A DNA stretch of 64,000 nt from Aneurinibacillus terranovensis DSM 18919 (lineage in GTDB: Bacteria; Bacillota; Bacilli; Aneurinibacillales; Aneurinibacillaceae). Below are positions 36,394-45,572 of this stretch, in pieces. The stretch spans positions 115,492 through 179,491 of the forward strand of contig NZ_AUMJ01000004.1 of assembly GCF_000430625.1 (NCBI RefSeq), given 5' to 3'. Under the pieces are notes generated by a model. That model was not told the origin of the DNA. It ran no database searches and worked only from the letters and a program-made list of their open reading frames with translations. The translations under genes were made by a program, and so were the position numbers. The first letter of the stretch is position 1. Every line of letters begins with the position of its first letter.

Positions 36394-37690
36394 ATATCTG
36401 TCTGTCCTGCAAACGTTGAACCCTATCCGAATCAATGGAAAAGTATCGCAGGTTATCGGGCTAACAGTAGAATCTATGGGGCCTAATGTAAGGATTGGTG
36501 AAATTTGCAACATTTATCCTGTGGGATCTAAAATTCCCGTGCCTGCCGAAGTCGTTGGTTTTAAAGACAATAAGGTGCTGTTAATGCCGCTGGGTGATTT
36601 GGGTGCAATCGGTCCCGGCTGTGACGTAGTAGCGACCGGAAAACCGCTGACCGTAAAAGTGGGAAGCGAACTTCTGGGACAGGTTCTTGATGGAACCGGG
36701 AAGCTGATGAACGGACACTCGTTATTTCATGGGATGACCGAATATCCGGTTGATAATGCACCGCCGAATCCTTTGCTGCGGCCCCGCATTCAGGAAACTC
36801 TTTCAGTGGGAGTTCGTGCCATTGACGGCCTGCTTACCGTAGGGCGAGGGCAGCGAATTGGGATATTTGCGGGAAGCGGTGTCGGCAAAAGTACTCTGCT
36901 CAGCATGATTGCGAGAAATACGGAGGCCGATATTAATGTAATCGGTCTGATAGGGGAACGTGGAAGAGAGGTAGTGGACTTTATCGAACGGGACCTCGGG
37001 GAAGAGGGACTTAAACGATCTGTGGTCGTCGTGGCGACTTCGGACCAGCCGGCACTTATTCGGATCAAGGGCGCGCTGCTTACCACTTCAATTGCCGAGT
37101 ATTTTCGCGATCAGGGTTTAAATGTAATGCTGATGATGGATTCGGTTACTCGTTTTGCCATGGCACAGCGAGAGGTAGGGCTGGCGATTGGAGAACCGCC
37201 GGCAACGCGGGGATACACCCCTTCGGTCTTTGCACTTCTCCCCCGTCTTTTAGAACGCGCAGGCACTTCAAGCGCAGGCTCGATCACCGGTTTTTATACG
37301 GTGCTTGTAGAAGGGGATGACATGAACGACCCGATCGCGGACTCTGTGCGGGGGATACTGGATGGGCATATCGTATTAAGCCGCAAAATAGCGCACACCG
37401 GTCACTATCCCGCGATTGACATTCTGGCGAGCGTCAGTCGTGTCATGAAAGAAATCGTGTCTCCGGAACATTACGCAGCCGCAAATGAATTAAAGCGTAT
37501 GCTGGCTATCTACCGGGAGGCCGAAGATTTAATTAATATCGGTGCATATAAACCCGGGGCGAATAAAGATATCGACATGGCCATTCACTTTAAAGATGCT
37601 ATCGCGAATTATACCAGCCAGGGCACTGATAATCCTTCCAGTTTGGATGAAGCAACCGCTTCGTTGCTTACAATGTTTGGTACAAGGTAG
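36377..37690 (+). CDS. fliI: Flagellum-specific ATPase FliI
   Basis: ATPase of the flagellar export system, homologous to the F1 beta subunit. It has 437 residues from the ATG at 36377, about 9 nt after CGGAGAG; the frame also offers an ATG at 36356. Walker A is GSGVGKST (166-173). LIGERGREVVDFIE, Walker B LNVMLMMDSVTRFAMAQRE and GEPPATRGYTPSVFALLPRL are the classic FliI blocks. Its neighbours are fliH and fliJ, its direct partners. Confidence 0.97.
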   Translation: MQHLLKYLSVLQTLNPIRINGKVSQVIGLTVESMGPNVRIGEICNIYPVGSKIPVPAEVVGFKDNKVLLMPLGDLGAIGPGCDVVATGKPLTVKVGSELLGQVLDGTGKLMNGHSLFHGMTEYPVDNAPPNPLLRPRIQETLSVGVRAIDGLLTVGRGQRIGIFAGSGVGKSTLLSMIARNTEADINVIGLIGERGREVVDFIERDLGEEGLKRSVVVVATSDQPALIRIKGALLTTSIAEYFRDQGLNVMLMMDSVTRFAMAQREVGLAIGEPPATRGYTPSVFALLPRLLERAGTSSAGSITGFYTVLVEGDDMNDPIADSVRGILDGHIVLSRKIAHTGHYPAIDILASVSRVMKEIVSPEHYAAANELKRMLAIYREAEDLINIGAYKPGANKDIDMAIHFKDAIANYTSQGTDNPSSLDEATASLLTMFGTR

Positions 37691-37699
37691 GTGTTAATC

Positions 37700-38152
37700 G
37701 TGTCATTCAATTATACTTTTCAAAAAATTCTCGACGTAAAGAAAAAGGAAAAGGGACAGGCTGAAAAAAATTATACGAAATCATTACATACACTCCGACT
37801 TGAAGAAAGCAAATTGTATCAATTACAGCAAAACAAAGAAGAGATGGAGCAAAGATTTGTTCAGCAGGCAGAGAAAAACATGTCTTTAGCCGAATTAAAA
37901 CATTCCTATCTTTACCTGGACCATATGCATAAGTTAATCGTAGATGCTGAACAAAGCAAAACCGCAGCGGAGTCCGACGTGCACCAAAAACAAGAAGTTC
38001 TCACGGAAAAAGCAATGGACGAAAAAATCTGGGCGAAGTTAAAGGAAAATTCTTATGTAAAACATCTCGAAACAATGAAACAGCTTGAACAGAAGCAGCT
38101 TGATGAAATAGCGGTGACCCGTTATTATCGGCGGACAGTAAAAGCGCGCTAA
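37700..38152 (+). CDS. fliJ: Flagellar export chaperone FliJ
   Basis: A 150-residue, almost entirely coiled-coil protein, equivalent to the ATP-synthase gamma stalk and an escort for export chaperones. I choose the GTG at 37700 (MSFNYTFQKILDVKKKEK), 6 nt after AAGGTAGGTG; the GTG at 37691 lies inside that site. Sequence conservation is weak in this family, so the call rests on the F-x-F-QK-LD start, the coiled coil and the position after fliI. Confidence 0.88.
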   Translation: MSFNYTFQKILDVKKKEKGQAEKNYTKSLHTLRLEESKLYQLQQNKEEMEQRFVQQAEKNMSLAELKHSYLYLDHMHKLIVDAEQSKTAAESDVHQKQEVLTEKAMDEKIWAKLKENSYVKHLETMKQLEQKQLDEIAVTRYYRRTVKAR

Positions 38153-38164
38153 GGTGGGATATAC

Positions 38165-39076
38165 GTGAAGGAATCTACAGAAGAAGAACGGTCGTACAGC
38201 AAACTGGAGTGGTTCTTTTATATCATCTTTATACCCATTCTGTTCACGCTTGTTCTATCTGGAATTATTGCGCAGATGTTTGGTTACAATGTCGTGGGGA
38301 GTCTAGCCAAAATGCTAAGCAGCGTCCCGGTTATACAAAAACTTATTCCTGACTCTGCTGTTTCCCATCCGAATTCTTCGTCGCAAAAGGCACCGACACA
38401 GCAGGATGAACAGGCTCAGAAACTTAAAGATGAATTAAACGCAAAGAACCAGGAAGTTCAGAACTTAAAAAATCAAGTTAATCTGGACCAGAAAAAAATG
38501 CAGCAGAACCAGCAGCAGATTGCGGACGCCAAAGCATCTGCGGCTACTGCCAAGCAGGCGATTGATGCGGACAGGCAGCAACAGATAAGCGGTTTGGCCA
38601 AAATCTATACGTCCATGTCTGCAAGCAAAGCGGCTCCTATCATGGAAAAACTGACGCCGCAGGAAGCGGTACTGGTTCTGAAATCTATGAAGTCGGTTGA
38701 TGCCTCGGCTATTCTGGCCAAGATGGACCCGCAGAAAGCCGCCGATTTATCCGCGCTGCTGAAAGACACGACCTTAACAAAAGACGCTGATACGGCTGCG
38801 CTGCAGCAGCGTATTCAAAATCTGACGGGCGCACTGAGTAAGGCACAGAAAAACTCGAGTACCTTGCCGGAAATGGTCAATACTTTTTCGACGATGGATG
38901 CAACGAGTGCGGCAAAAATTTTATTATCGATGGATAAAACAAACGAAAATCAAGCGCTGGCGATTTTAGCCCGAATGGATGTCCAGAAGCGCTCGCAAAT
39001 TCTGTCCAGCATGACCAATGACCTAGGCCAAATTGCGATGGCGGCAAAAATAAGCCAGAAGTTGTTAGCCCAATGA
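38165..39076 (+). CDS. ylxF: MotE/YlxF family flagellar protein
   Basis: A 303-residue membrane protein. One transmembrane helix lies at about 16-38 (WFFYIIFIPILFTLVLSGII). A glutamine/alanine/lysine coiled coil (about 80-145) follows. The C-terminus has repeated helical motifs like the MgtE N-domain (MSASKAAPIMEKLTPQEAVL, MDATSAAKILLSMDKTNENQ). This is the architecture of MotE and of B. subtilis YlxF, which sits at the same place between fliJ and fliK. The start is GTG at 38165 after AAGGTGGGA. Confidence 0.85.
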   Translation: MKESTEEERSYSKLEWFFYIIFIPILFTLVLSGIIAQMFGYNVVGSLAKMLSSVPVIQKLIPDSAVSHPNSSSQKAPTQQDEQAQKLKDELNAKNQEVQNLKNQVNLDQKKMQQNQQQIADAKASAATAKQAIDADRQQQISGLAKIYTSMSASKAAPIMEKLTPQEAVLVLKSMKSVDASAILAKMDPQKAADLSALLKDTTLTKDADTAALQQRIQNLTGALSKAQKNSSTLPEMVNTFSTMDATSAAKILLSMDKTNENQALAILARMDVQKRSQILSSMTNDLGQIAMAAKISQKLLAQ

Positions 39077-39140
39077 GAATATCTTCGGTTGAGTTTTGAC
39101 TGTTATTCTACTATTATTTAGGAGGAAGGAGGTGAAATAA

Positions 39141-40607
39141 ATGCCAATCACACAAGTTGATAGTAAAAATGACCTGATACCGTCTGTACGTACTTCTTCC
39201 GGCAAAAACAACAGTAAGGCAAGCGGGGATTTCGCCAGCAAAATGCAGGATGCGGTAAGTGCGGAAAAGAATGCTGCATCAAATAGTTCTCTGGGAAACA
39301 CTAAAGTCCAGAAAACAAATACGGGCCAATTATCCGACAGCGATGGACGAGCACTTACGAAAAAGCTTGAGACGTTGGTGGAGGCTTTGCTAGAGCTGAG
39401 CAAAAAGTCCGATGGAAACAGCGGGGCAAAGACGGCTGAAATAAACCCGGAAATCTATGCGTTGCTGCAGCAAATCTATCAATTGTTAGGCGGAGAAACC
39501 AACAATAGCTTAAACATCATTGAATCGAAAGAAATCGTTCAAAATCCGGTTTCCATATCGGGCCCACTCATTTATATGAAGCAGGGTGGACCAGGCAGGC
39601 AAGAGGTTGCTGATTTGCTGCAAAAAGTAACTGATTTTCTCGCTTCCCTGGAGAAAACAGGCCAGGTTTTACTGCCTGAAGAGTTCATGAACAAGCTCAA
39701 TCAATCGATTGTTCTTTTGAATAAGAATCTCGCAGGCAGCACTACGGGTACAGATTCACCAAAACCAGCAGATGTCTCCCTGCAGAGTTCCAAGCTAAAC
39801 CAACCGGATAAAGTTTTTTCATCATTATCCAGAGAGGAGCAGCTATCTGCCGTGCGCCAGAATGATACCAATGGGCAGAATGATACCGCTGGGCGGAATG
39901 CTACTGCCGGGCAGAATGAGCCCGTAAAGCAACCCGGGCAGTCTACAGCCCTTTTTAACGGTGACAGCACACAGGCAGAAAATGAGCAGACAGGATCCGA
40001 TGCTTTACCGAAAAAAAACGAACCGACAAAAGTGGGTCACCTGCAAATTCAGGACCCGATGCCTATGATGGCAAGCAGCACGCAGAATTCAACCGGAACC
40101 AGAAGTGATACCTTACATACTCCATTGATTCCCGCCCGCTTTTTCGCCAGGGAAATGGAGGCTGTAATGGTAAAGCAGGCCATGCAAAACAAAGGTACCG
40201 GCGCGTACGAAATGACAGTCCGGCTGTTCCCTGAAAATCTTGGACAGGTTGATGTAAAAATTACTGCGTTAAACGGGCAGATCACAGCTCAATTTATTGC
40301 GACAAGCACCGCAGGAAAAGAAGCGATTGAACGTCAGATGGATCAGCTGCATCAAGCACTTTTACAGCACGGATTACATCCGGAAAAACTGGAGGTTACG
40401 CAAGCGGCTTCCTCGCCTGCTTCACAGGGAGATAACCAGATGTTTAATCAGCGGGAAGGCAGCGAACAGCACCAGCAGGAAAACAACCGGGAGCAGGAAA
40501 AGGAACAAGCTGAATTTTCTCTTGACCTGGCGTCTTTAGGTAACGGAGAAGCGGTAAACAAAGAATTGGGGGACATGACTACTAAAGAAGTGAATGTCGC
40601 TATCTAA
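39141..40607 (+). CDS. fliK: Flagellar hook-length control protein FliK
   Basis: Secreted molecular ruler that stops hook growth and switches export specificity through FlhB. It has 488 residues, with a long low-complexity N-terminal region and the conserved C-terminal Flg_hook domain (about 345-430: MTVRLFPENLGQVDVKITAL, then HGLHPEKLEV). An in-frame array of 18-bp repeats (39861-39914) encodes (Q/R)NxTxG units at about residues 241-258. The last 60 residues are Gln/Glu-rich. AGGAAGGAGGTGAAAT before the ATG is a very strong ribosome site. Confidence 0.92.
   Translation: MPITQVDSKNDLIPSVRTSSGKNNSKASGDFASKMQDAVSAEKNAASNSSLGNTKVQKTNTGQLSDSDGRALTKKLETLVEALLELSKKSDGNSGAKTAEINPEIYALLQQIYQLLGGETNNSLNIIESKEIVQNPVSISGPLIYMKQGGPGRQEVADLLQKVTDFLASLEKTGQVLLPEEFMNKLNQSIVLLNKNLAGSTTGTDSPKPADVSLQSSKLNQPDKVFSSLSREEQLSAVRQNDTNGQNDTAGRNATAGQNEPVKQPGQSTALFNGDSTQAENEQTGSDALPKKNEPTKVGHLQIQDPMPMMASSTQNSTGTRSDTLHTPLIPARFFAREMEAVMVKQAMQNKGTGAYEMTVRLFPENLGQVDVKITALNGQITAQFIATSTAGKEAIERQMDQLHQALLQHGLHPEKLEVTQAASSPASQGDNQMFNQREGSEQHQQENNREQEKEQAEFSLDLASLGNGEAVNKELGDMTTKEVNVAI
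39861..39914 (+). repeat. Three 18-bp tandem repeats inside fliK
   Basis: Consecutive units begin AATGATACCAATGGGCAG, AATGATACCGCTGGGCGG and AATGCTACTGCCGGGCAG. They keep the reading frame and add six residues each to the ruler region. Confidence 0.85.
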
Positions 40608-40627
40608 AAGAGGAAAGGAGTGAAAGA

Positions 40628-41110
40628 ATGTCAACAACCAGTGTAAACAATAATACCACTACACAGGCAACGGTAGGTGCTAATTCTACCAATACGCTAG
40701 ACCGGACCATGTTAGGTGAGGATGATTTCTTAAAGATATTAATCACGCAGATGCAGAACCAGGACCCGACCCAGCCGATGGATGATAAGGAAACCATTGC
40801 CCAGATGGCACAATTTACGGCGGTAGAGCAGATGACCAAGCTCAATGAATCGTTTACCAATTTTGCTGCGGCACAAAGCGTCGGTACACTGTCCGGTTTA
40901 ATTGGAAAGAACATTAGCTGGACGGATACAGTGACAACGGGTACGGGCGACAATGCGACAACTGTATCAACCCCTAAGGAAGGGATTGTCACGGCGATTA
41001 GCATGAAGGATAACAAAGCCCAAGCTGTGCTGCAGGATGGTTCAAAAGTGGACGTGAAGAATATAGAGACCATTTCATTGCCGCAATCCGGGACATCAGG
41101 CGGTGTTTAG
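40628..41110 (+). CDS. flgD: Flagellar hook assembly scaffold FlgD
   Basis: Hook cap needed to polymerise hook subunits. It has 160 residues. The conserved N-terminal block is LGEDDFLKILITQMQNQDPT, followed by MAQFTAVEQMTKLNESF. The shorter C-terminus (GLIGKNISWTDTV, and EGIVTAISMKDNKAQAVLQD) is typical of Bacillales FlgD, which lack the large Ig-like domains of enteric FlgD. AAAGGAGTGAAAG precedes the ATG. It overlaps the signals of the next gene. Confidence 0.95.
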   Translation: MSTTSVNNNTTTQATVGANSTNTLDRTMLGEDDFLKILITQMQNQDPTQPMDDKETIAQMAQFTAVEQMTKLNESFTNFAAAQSVGTLSGLIGKNISWTDTVTTGTGDNATTVSTPKEGIVTAISMKDNKAQAVLQDGSKVDVKNIETISLPQSGTSGGV

Positions 41111-41111
41111 A

Positions 41112-41501
41112 ATGGACAAAATGATTAAAGCAGGGCAGCTCTATTTTGCACCGGCGATTGCCCCGCGCCAGTCGAAGCCATCCGCAAGCCAAACAACGGC
41201 TTTTGATAATGTTCTTACGCAAAAACTGGCAGAACAGCAACAAGCAGCAAGCCTATCTTTTTCAAATCATGCGATGCAGCGCCTGCAGCAGCGTGGAATT
41301 TCACTGAATCAGGAAGATATTCAGAAGCTTATGAATGCTGTGGATAACGCCCGGCATAAGGGAGCAAGGGAATCGCTTGTACTGATGAACAATGTGGCAT
41401 ATATCGTTAGCGTCCAGAACAAGACAGTGATTACAGCAATAGATAGCCAATCAGCGGATAACCATGTATTTACCAACATTGACAGTGCAGTCATTGTGTA
41501 A
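41112..41501 (+). CDS. Flagellar operon protein (TIGR02530 family)
   Basis: A 129-residue protein of the small family found between flgD and the hook gene in Firmicutes and spirochaetes. The conserved core is FSNHAMQRLQQRGISLNQED, followed by DIQKLMNAVDNARHKGARES and VLMNNVAYIVSVQNKTVITA. The start is uncertain. I prefer the ATG at 41112, 8 nt after GGCGG; a GTG at 41103 overlaps flgD. Its precise role is not known. The C-terminal part resembles no enzyme I recognise. Confidence 0.85.
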   Translation: MDKMIKAGQLYFAPAIAPRQSKPSASQTTAFDNVLTQKLAEQQQAASLSFSNHAMQRLQQRGISLNQEDIQKLMNAVDNARHKGARESLVLMNNVAYIVSVQNKTVITAIDSQSADNHVFTNIDSAVIV

Positions 41502-41591
41502 TGAATCTATTAAATTAATGGCAAGCCGGACCTAATGGAGGCTTGGTGCCGTGGACTGATTGAAGCGGTACAATCAAAAGGAGGAAAAAGA

Positions 41592-42419
41592 ATGCTGCGT
41601 TCATTGTACTCAGGTATTGGCGGGATGAGAGGATTTCAAACGAAGCTTGATGTAATTGGTAATGATATTGCGAATGTTAATACGCCTGGATATAAGAAAA
41701 GCAGGGTGGTCTTCCAGGATATTTTAAGCCAGACGATGCAGGGGGGAAGTGCGCCGAACAATCCAACGATAGGAGGAACAAATCCTAAGCAAGTTGGCTT
41801 GGGTTCAACAGTATCTGCGATTGATACGATTCAAACGCAAGGATTTTTACAGACGACGAATGTTCCATCTGATCTTGCTATTCAAGGAAATGGATTCTTT
41901 ATGGTCAAAGACGGTGCAGGGAATAATTTTCTAACAAGAGCAGGAAATTTTTCGTTTGACAGCAGCGGAAATCTAGTAACTTCAAACGGTATGTACGTTC
42001 TTGATTCAAGTGGAGCGGTTATTAATATAGGCACAATGTCGAACATTAAGTCTTATTCAATTGGCCAAGACGGCAAAATTACTTATACAAATAATACTGG
42101 TACTACAACAACAACTCCAAATGGAATCGGGCTTGCTGTTGTAGCGAATCCGGCAGGTCTTGAGAAAGTAGGCAACTCACTTTATAAAATAACTCCTTCA
42201 TCAGATAATGGTTACGCTGCACCGCTCGGTTTACTAGGTGCAGCCAATACAGGTGTGCGTGGACAGATTTTAGCCGGCGAACTCGAAATGTCCAACACAG
42301 ATTTATCGGAAGAATTCACGGAAATGATCGTTGCCCAGCGCGGGTTCCAGGCCAACTCACGTATTATTACCGTGTCTGATTCCATTCTTCAAGAACTTGT
42401 CGATTTAAAACGTAGTTAA
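41592..42419 (+). CDS. flgE: Flagellar hook protein FlgE (FlgG-type, short)
   Basis: Hook subunit of 275 residues. The start is ATG at 41592, just after AAAAGGAGGAAAAAG; an upstream in-frame extension lacks a ribosome site. The N-terminal motif MLRSLYSGIGGMRGFQTKLD and IGNDIANVNTPGYKKSRVVF, and the C-terminal LEMSNTDLSEEFTEMIVAQR and FQANSRIITVSDSILQELV, match the Bacillus hook protein once named FlgG. The middle (about residues 110-220) is visibly richer in A and T than its neighbours and in Thr/Asn, as expected for a variable surface domain. It could alternatively be labelled flgG. Confidence 0.92.
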   Translation: MLRSLYSGIGGMRGFQTKLDVIGNDIANVNTPGYKKSRVVFQDILSQTMQGGSAPNNPTIGGTNPKQVGLGSTVSAIDTIQTQGFLQTTNVPSDLAIQGNGFFMVKDGAGNNFLTRAGNFSFDSSGNLVTSNGMYVLDSSGAVINIGTMSNIKSYSIGQDGKITYTNNTGTTTTTPNGIGLAVVANPAGLEKVGNSLYKITPSSDNGYAAPLGLLGAANTGVRGQILAGELEMSNTDLSEEFTEMIVAQRGFQANSRIITVSDSILQELVDLKRS

Positions 42420-42439
42420 GAGAGGCTAATTTAAATTCA

Positions 42440-42461
42440 GGGAGAGGGTTCTCCTCTCCCC
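42440..42461 (+). terminator. Weak hairpin between flgE and swrD
   Basis: GGGAGAGG pairs with CCTCTCCC across 5 nt, followed by CGTTATATT rather than a T-run. It is more likely an mRNA processing or attenuation structure than a full stop. Confidence 0.35.
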
Positions 42462-42483
42462 GTTATATTAACAGGGGGCATTT

Positions 42484-42723
42484 ATGATACACGTTACACG
42501 CCTTAACGGCACCGAACATTATCTTAACGCCTTGCTTATTGAAAGTATAGAGGCAACGCCTGATACCGTTATAACGTTGACCAATGGTAAAAAATTTGTT
42601 GTACGCGAATCGCTGGCTGAAACGCTGGAAGTCATTCGTGCTTTCTATAGTGAGATTAACGCAATTAAAGCTTTACCGATGCTTGACAGTTTAACGAAAG
42701 GAGAGGAAGAGGAGGGTGTTTAA
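42484..42723 (+). CDS. swrD: FlbD/SwrD family flagellar protein
   Basis: A 79-residue protein with the core [20 protein letters not shown] and [20 protein letters not shown], diagnostic of the family known as SwrD (YlzI) in B. subtilis, which raises motor power for swarming. Position between the hook gene and fliL matches. The ribosome site is AGGGGG. It overlaps fliL by 8 nt. Confidence 0.93.
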   Translation: MIHVTRLNGTEHYLNALLIESIEATPDTVITLTNGKKFVVRESLAETLEVIRAFYSEINAIKALPMLDSLTKGEEEEGV

Positions 42724-43171
42724 AAATAAATTATTGACCATTGGACTTATTATCGTTATTTCTATAGCCCTCCTCGGGGTGGTTGCAATTTTTTTGTGGC
42801 AATCCTATTTAAAACCGGCTTCGTCGAATGCGGCCATTCCAAGTCAGCAACAGCAAATCAGCGCGGATGAATTTCAAAAGGTTACCTTCCAAACCGATGA
42901 GATTACGACCAATTTGTTATCTGGTGAAGTTATTCTTGCCCAATTCGGCATTCAGGCAGATTCAGAAAAAACAAAGGCTGAACTTCAGAAGCGAACCATT
43001 CAGGTCACACATATTATAGTTGAGACGCTCTCCTCTTTAACGCCTGATAATATTAAAGGGGCAAAGGGCATGGAAAAAATGGAAACTGACATTAAAAATA
43101 AACTTAATGAAGTTCTACAGGATGGCAAAGTTGATAAGGTCATCACTACACATAAAGTAATCCAACAATAA
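42716..43171 (+). CDS. fliL: Flagellar basal-body-associated protein FliL
   Basis: Single-pass inner-membrane protein that surrounds and supports the stator. It has 151 residues. The transmembrane segment is at about 6-28 ([20 protein letters not shown]). The periplasmic domain carries [11 protein letters not shown] and the C-terminal [20 protein letters not shown], then [11 protein letters not shown]. The start is GTG at 42716 after a long purine-rich GAGGAAGAGGAGG. It overlaps swrD by 8 nt. Confidence 0.93.
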   Translation: MFKNKLLTIGLIIVISIALLGVVAIFLWQSYLKPASSNAAIPSQQQQISADEFQKVTFQTDEITTNLLSGEVILAQFGIQADSEKTKAELQKRTIQVTHIIVETLSSLTPDNIKGAKGMEKMETDIKNKLNEVLQDGKVDKVITTHKVIQQ

Positions 43172-43211
43172 TACATACTAATGCAGCATTGTATAAAAGG
43201 AGGTGACACTT

Positions 43212-44207
43212 ATGACAGAAGTATTGTCCCAATCGGAGATAGACGCCCTGCTGGCCGCTCTGTCTTCTGGTGAGATGAATGCGGAAGAGCTGAAAAAAGA
43301 AGAGGTAGAGAAAAAAGTTAAAGTATATGATTTTAAACGTGCGCTTCGCTTCTCGAAAGACCAGATCCGGACTTTGACGCGAATCCATGAAAACTACGCA
43401 CGCCTTCTAACTACTTACTTTTCGGCTCAACTGCGAACATTCGTTCAAATAAGTGTTGCTTCTGTTGATCAATTGCCATACGATGAGTTTATTCGATCCA
43501 TCCCTAAAATGACGATTCTAAACATTTTTGAAGCCGAGCCTCTTGAAGGCCGTATGGTGATGGAGGTAAATCCCAATATTGCGTTCGCCATGTTGGAACG
43601 CCTTCTGGGAGGCTCCGGAACTACCCAAAATAAAGCGGGTGCTCTGACAGAAATAGAAACAACCATTATGGAGCGAATTTTTAGTAGAGCTCTTACCAGT
43701 TTTGCGGAAGCATGGAAAAATGTGATTGAGATGGAGCCGGAACTGGAATTGCTCGAAGTAAACCCACAATTTATGCAAATTGTGTCGCCTAATGAAACGG
43801 TGGCTGTTATCTCTTTCAGTACCAAAATCGGGGAAACGACGGGCATGATCAACCTTTGTTTGCCGCATGTCGTCCTGGAACCGTTAATGATTAAATTATC
43901 TGCCCATTACTGGTTATCCACGCAAAAGAAAGCAAGAGATGAAAGAGAAATACAGACGCTGCAGCGACGCGTACAAAAAGCAAAAATTCCTCTTGTCGCA
44001 GAACTCGGTACCGCGACGATCTCGGTCGGAGAGTTTATTAATCTTGCCGTTGGAGATGTCATTCAGCTCGATCGACGAATTGAAGATGATTTGCTGGTCC
44101 GTATCGGGCAGAAACCTAAATTTTTAGGGCGGCCGGGTACGCAAAAAGGAAGGGTAGCCATTATGGTTGAAGAAGTGCTAGAGGAAGAGGTGGGGGAAGA
44201 TGAGTAG
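43212..44207 (+). CDS. fliM: Flagellar motor switch protein FliM
   Basis: C-ring protein that binds phospho-CheY. It has 331 residues from the ATG at 43212, 6 nt after AAAGGAGGTGA; the GTG at 43203 lies inside that site. The N-terminal CheY-binding peptide is LSQSEIDALL. The middle CheC-like domain and the C-terminal SpoA domain (LVAELGTATISVGEFINLAV) are intact. It overlaps fliY by 8 nt. Confidence 0.97.
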   Translation: MTEVLSQSEIDALLAALSSGEMNAEELKKEEVEKKVKVYDFKRALRFSKDQIRTLTRIHENYARLLTTYFSAQLRTFVQISVASVDQLPYDEFIRSIPKMTILNIFEAEPLEGRMVMEVNPNIAFAMLERLLGGSGTTQNKAGALTEIETTIMERIFSRALTSFAEAWKNVIEMEPELELLEVNPQFMQIVSPNETVAVISFSTKIGETTGMINLCLPHVVLEPLMIKLSAHYWLSTQKKARDEREIQTLQRRVQKAKIPLVAELGTATISVGEFINLAVGDVIQLDRRIEDDLLVRIGQKPKFLGRPGTQKGRVAIMVEEVLEEEVGEDE

Positions 44208-45549
44208 GGATATGCTATCTCAAGATGAAATCGACGCGTTGCTCCGCCAGAATAATTTGGATGACGCGGACACAGATATACAGGAGGGAATGAATGAGCC
44301 GAATGTTGATGACATTCTTTCGCCATTCGAACAGGATACGCTTGGTGAAATAGGAAATATCACGTTCGGCAGCGCCGCGACAGCTTTATCTACCTTGCTC
44401 GGACAAAAGGTTGATATTACAACACCAAAGGTTGGGGCAATCAAGCGGGAGCTTGTACAGCAAGAATTTCCTCAACCATACGTAGCCGTTCATGTTGAGT
44501 ATACAGAGGGATTTCAGGGGATAAACCTGCTCGTGATTCGCACGGAGGATGCACAAATTATTGCAGACTTGATGATGGGCGGAGACGGCACTGCCCCTCC
44601 GCAGGAGATGTCTGAACTGCATGTGAGTGCAGTTCAGGAAGCGATGAATCAAATGATGGGCTCCGCAGCGACCTCCATGTCTACTATTTTTAATAAAATG
44701 GTTAACATATCACCGCCAGGCATTGATTTGATGGATCTCGCGCAGGGAAAAGGTGAAGAGAATATACCAGATGATAGTGTGTTAGTTAAAGTATCGTTTC
44801 GCCTGAAAATAGGTGAATTAATCGATTCTAATATCATGCAGTTGATCCCGATTCCGTTTGCCCGTTCCATGGTTAACATGCTGCTCGGCGGAGCGGAAGA
44901 CGACTCGAAACCTGCGGAAGCGTCGGCTTCTTCACCACAGCAGCCTCCGATGGCCGCTGAACAGGTACAGCCGCTGGCTGCACAGCCGGGGCAGGCCGCC
45001 GCTGAACTTCCACCTCAGCCGGCCGCAGGGGGGATGCCGGCCGGGACACCGGAATATCAGCAGCCTCCTGTGCCGCCGCAAGGATACCCGATGGGATATG
45101 ATGCGGCATATCAGCAGCCGATGTATCCGCATCAGCCGATGTACCAGCAGCCAATGTATCAACCACCGATGTATCAACAGCAGCCGGTTTCACAATCGTA
45201 TGGAGGAATGAGCGGTGCACAGCCATCATCCAACGTGCAGCCTGTTAACTTTGCTTCCTTTGAAGCAGGGGGGGTTCACCAGGCAGTTCCGAAGAATTTG
45301 AATATGTTAATGGACATACCTCTTCAGGTTACGGTTGAATTAGGTAGAACAAAAAGGCAAATTAAAGACATTCTCGATTTATCGCCGGGTTCTATTATTG
45401 AACTGGATAAGCTGGCGGGTGAACCGGTTGATATTCTTGTTAATAATAAATTAATTGCAAAAGGTGAAGTTGTTGTTATTGATGAGAACTTTGGTGTACG
45501 GGTTACTGACATTATCAGTCAATTAGACCGTGTACAAAAATTACAATAA
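44200..45549 (+). CDS. fliY: Flagellar switch phosphatase FliY
   Basis: Switch protein with both structural and CheY-phosphate phosphatase parts. It has 449 residues. A CheY-P-binding peptide lies at the N-terminus (LSQDEIDALL). Two CheC-type phosphatase sites follow: Glu50/Asn53 in EQDTLGEIGNITFGSA, and Glu147/Asn150 in VQEAMNQMMGSA. A long Pro/Gln/Met/Tyr-rich linker (about 230-345) has repeated QPMY units. The C-terminal FliN-type SpoA domain is MDIPLQVTVELGRTKRQIKD. The linker is longer than in B. subtilis FliY (378 residues in total). Confidence 0.95.
   Translation: MSRDMLSQDEIDALLRQNNLDDADTDIQEGMNEPNVDDILSPFEQDTLGEIGNITFGSAATALSTLLGQKVDITTPKVGAIKRELVQQEFPQPYVAVHVEYTEGFQGINLLVIRTEDAQIIADLMMGGDGTAPPQEMSELHVSAVQEAMNQMMGSAATSMSTIFNKMVNISPPGIDLMDLAQGKGEENIPDDSVLVKVSFRLKIGELIDSNIMQLIPIPFARSMVNMLLGGAEDDSKPAEASASSPQQPPMAAEQVQPLAAQPGQAAAELPPQPAAGGMPAGTPEYQQPPVPPQGYPMGYDAAYQQPMYPHQPMYQQPMYQPPMYQQQPVSQSYGGMSGAQPSSNVQPVNFASFEAGGVHQAVPKNLNMLMDIPLQVTVELGRTKRQIKDILDLSPGSIIELDKLAGEPVDILVNNKLIAKGEVVVIDENFGVRVTDIISQLDRVQKLQ
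45115..45185 (+). repeat. QPMY-coding repeats in the fliY linker
   Basis: Four imperfect units of the type CAGCCGATGTAYCARCAG encode QPMYPH, QPMYQ, QPMYQ and PPMYQQ. The repeats are in frame and sit in the disordered linker. Confidence 0.75.
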
Positions 45550-45572
45550 GACGGGAATTAGGAGGATGAACT

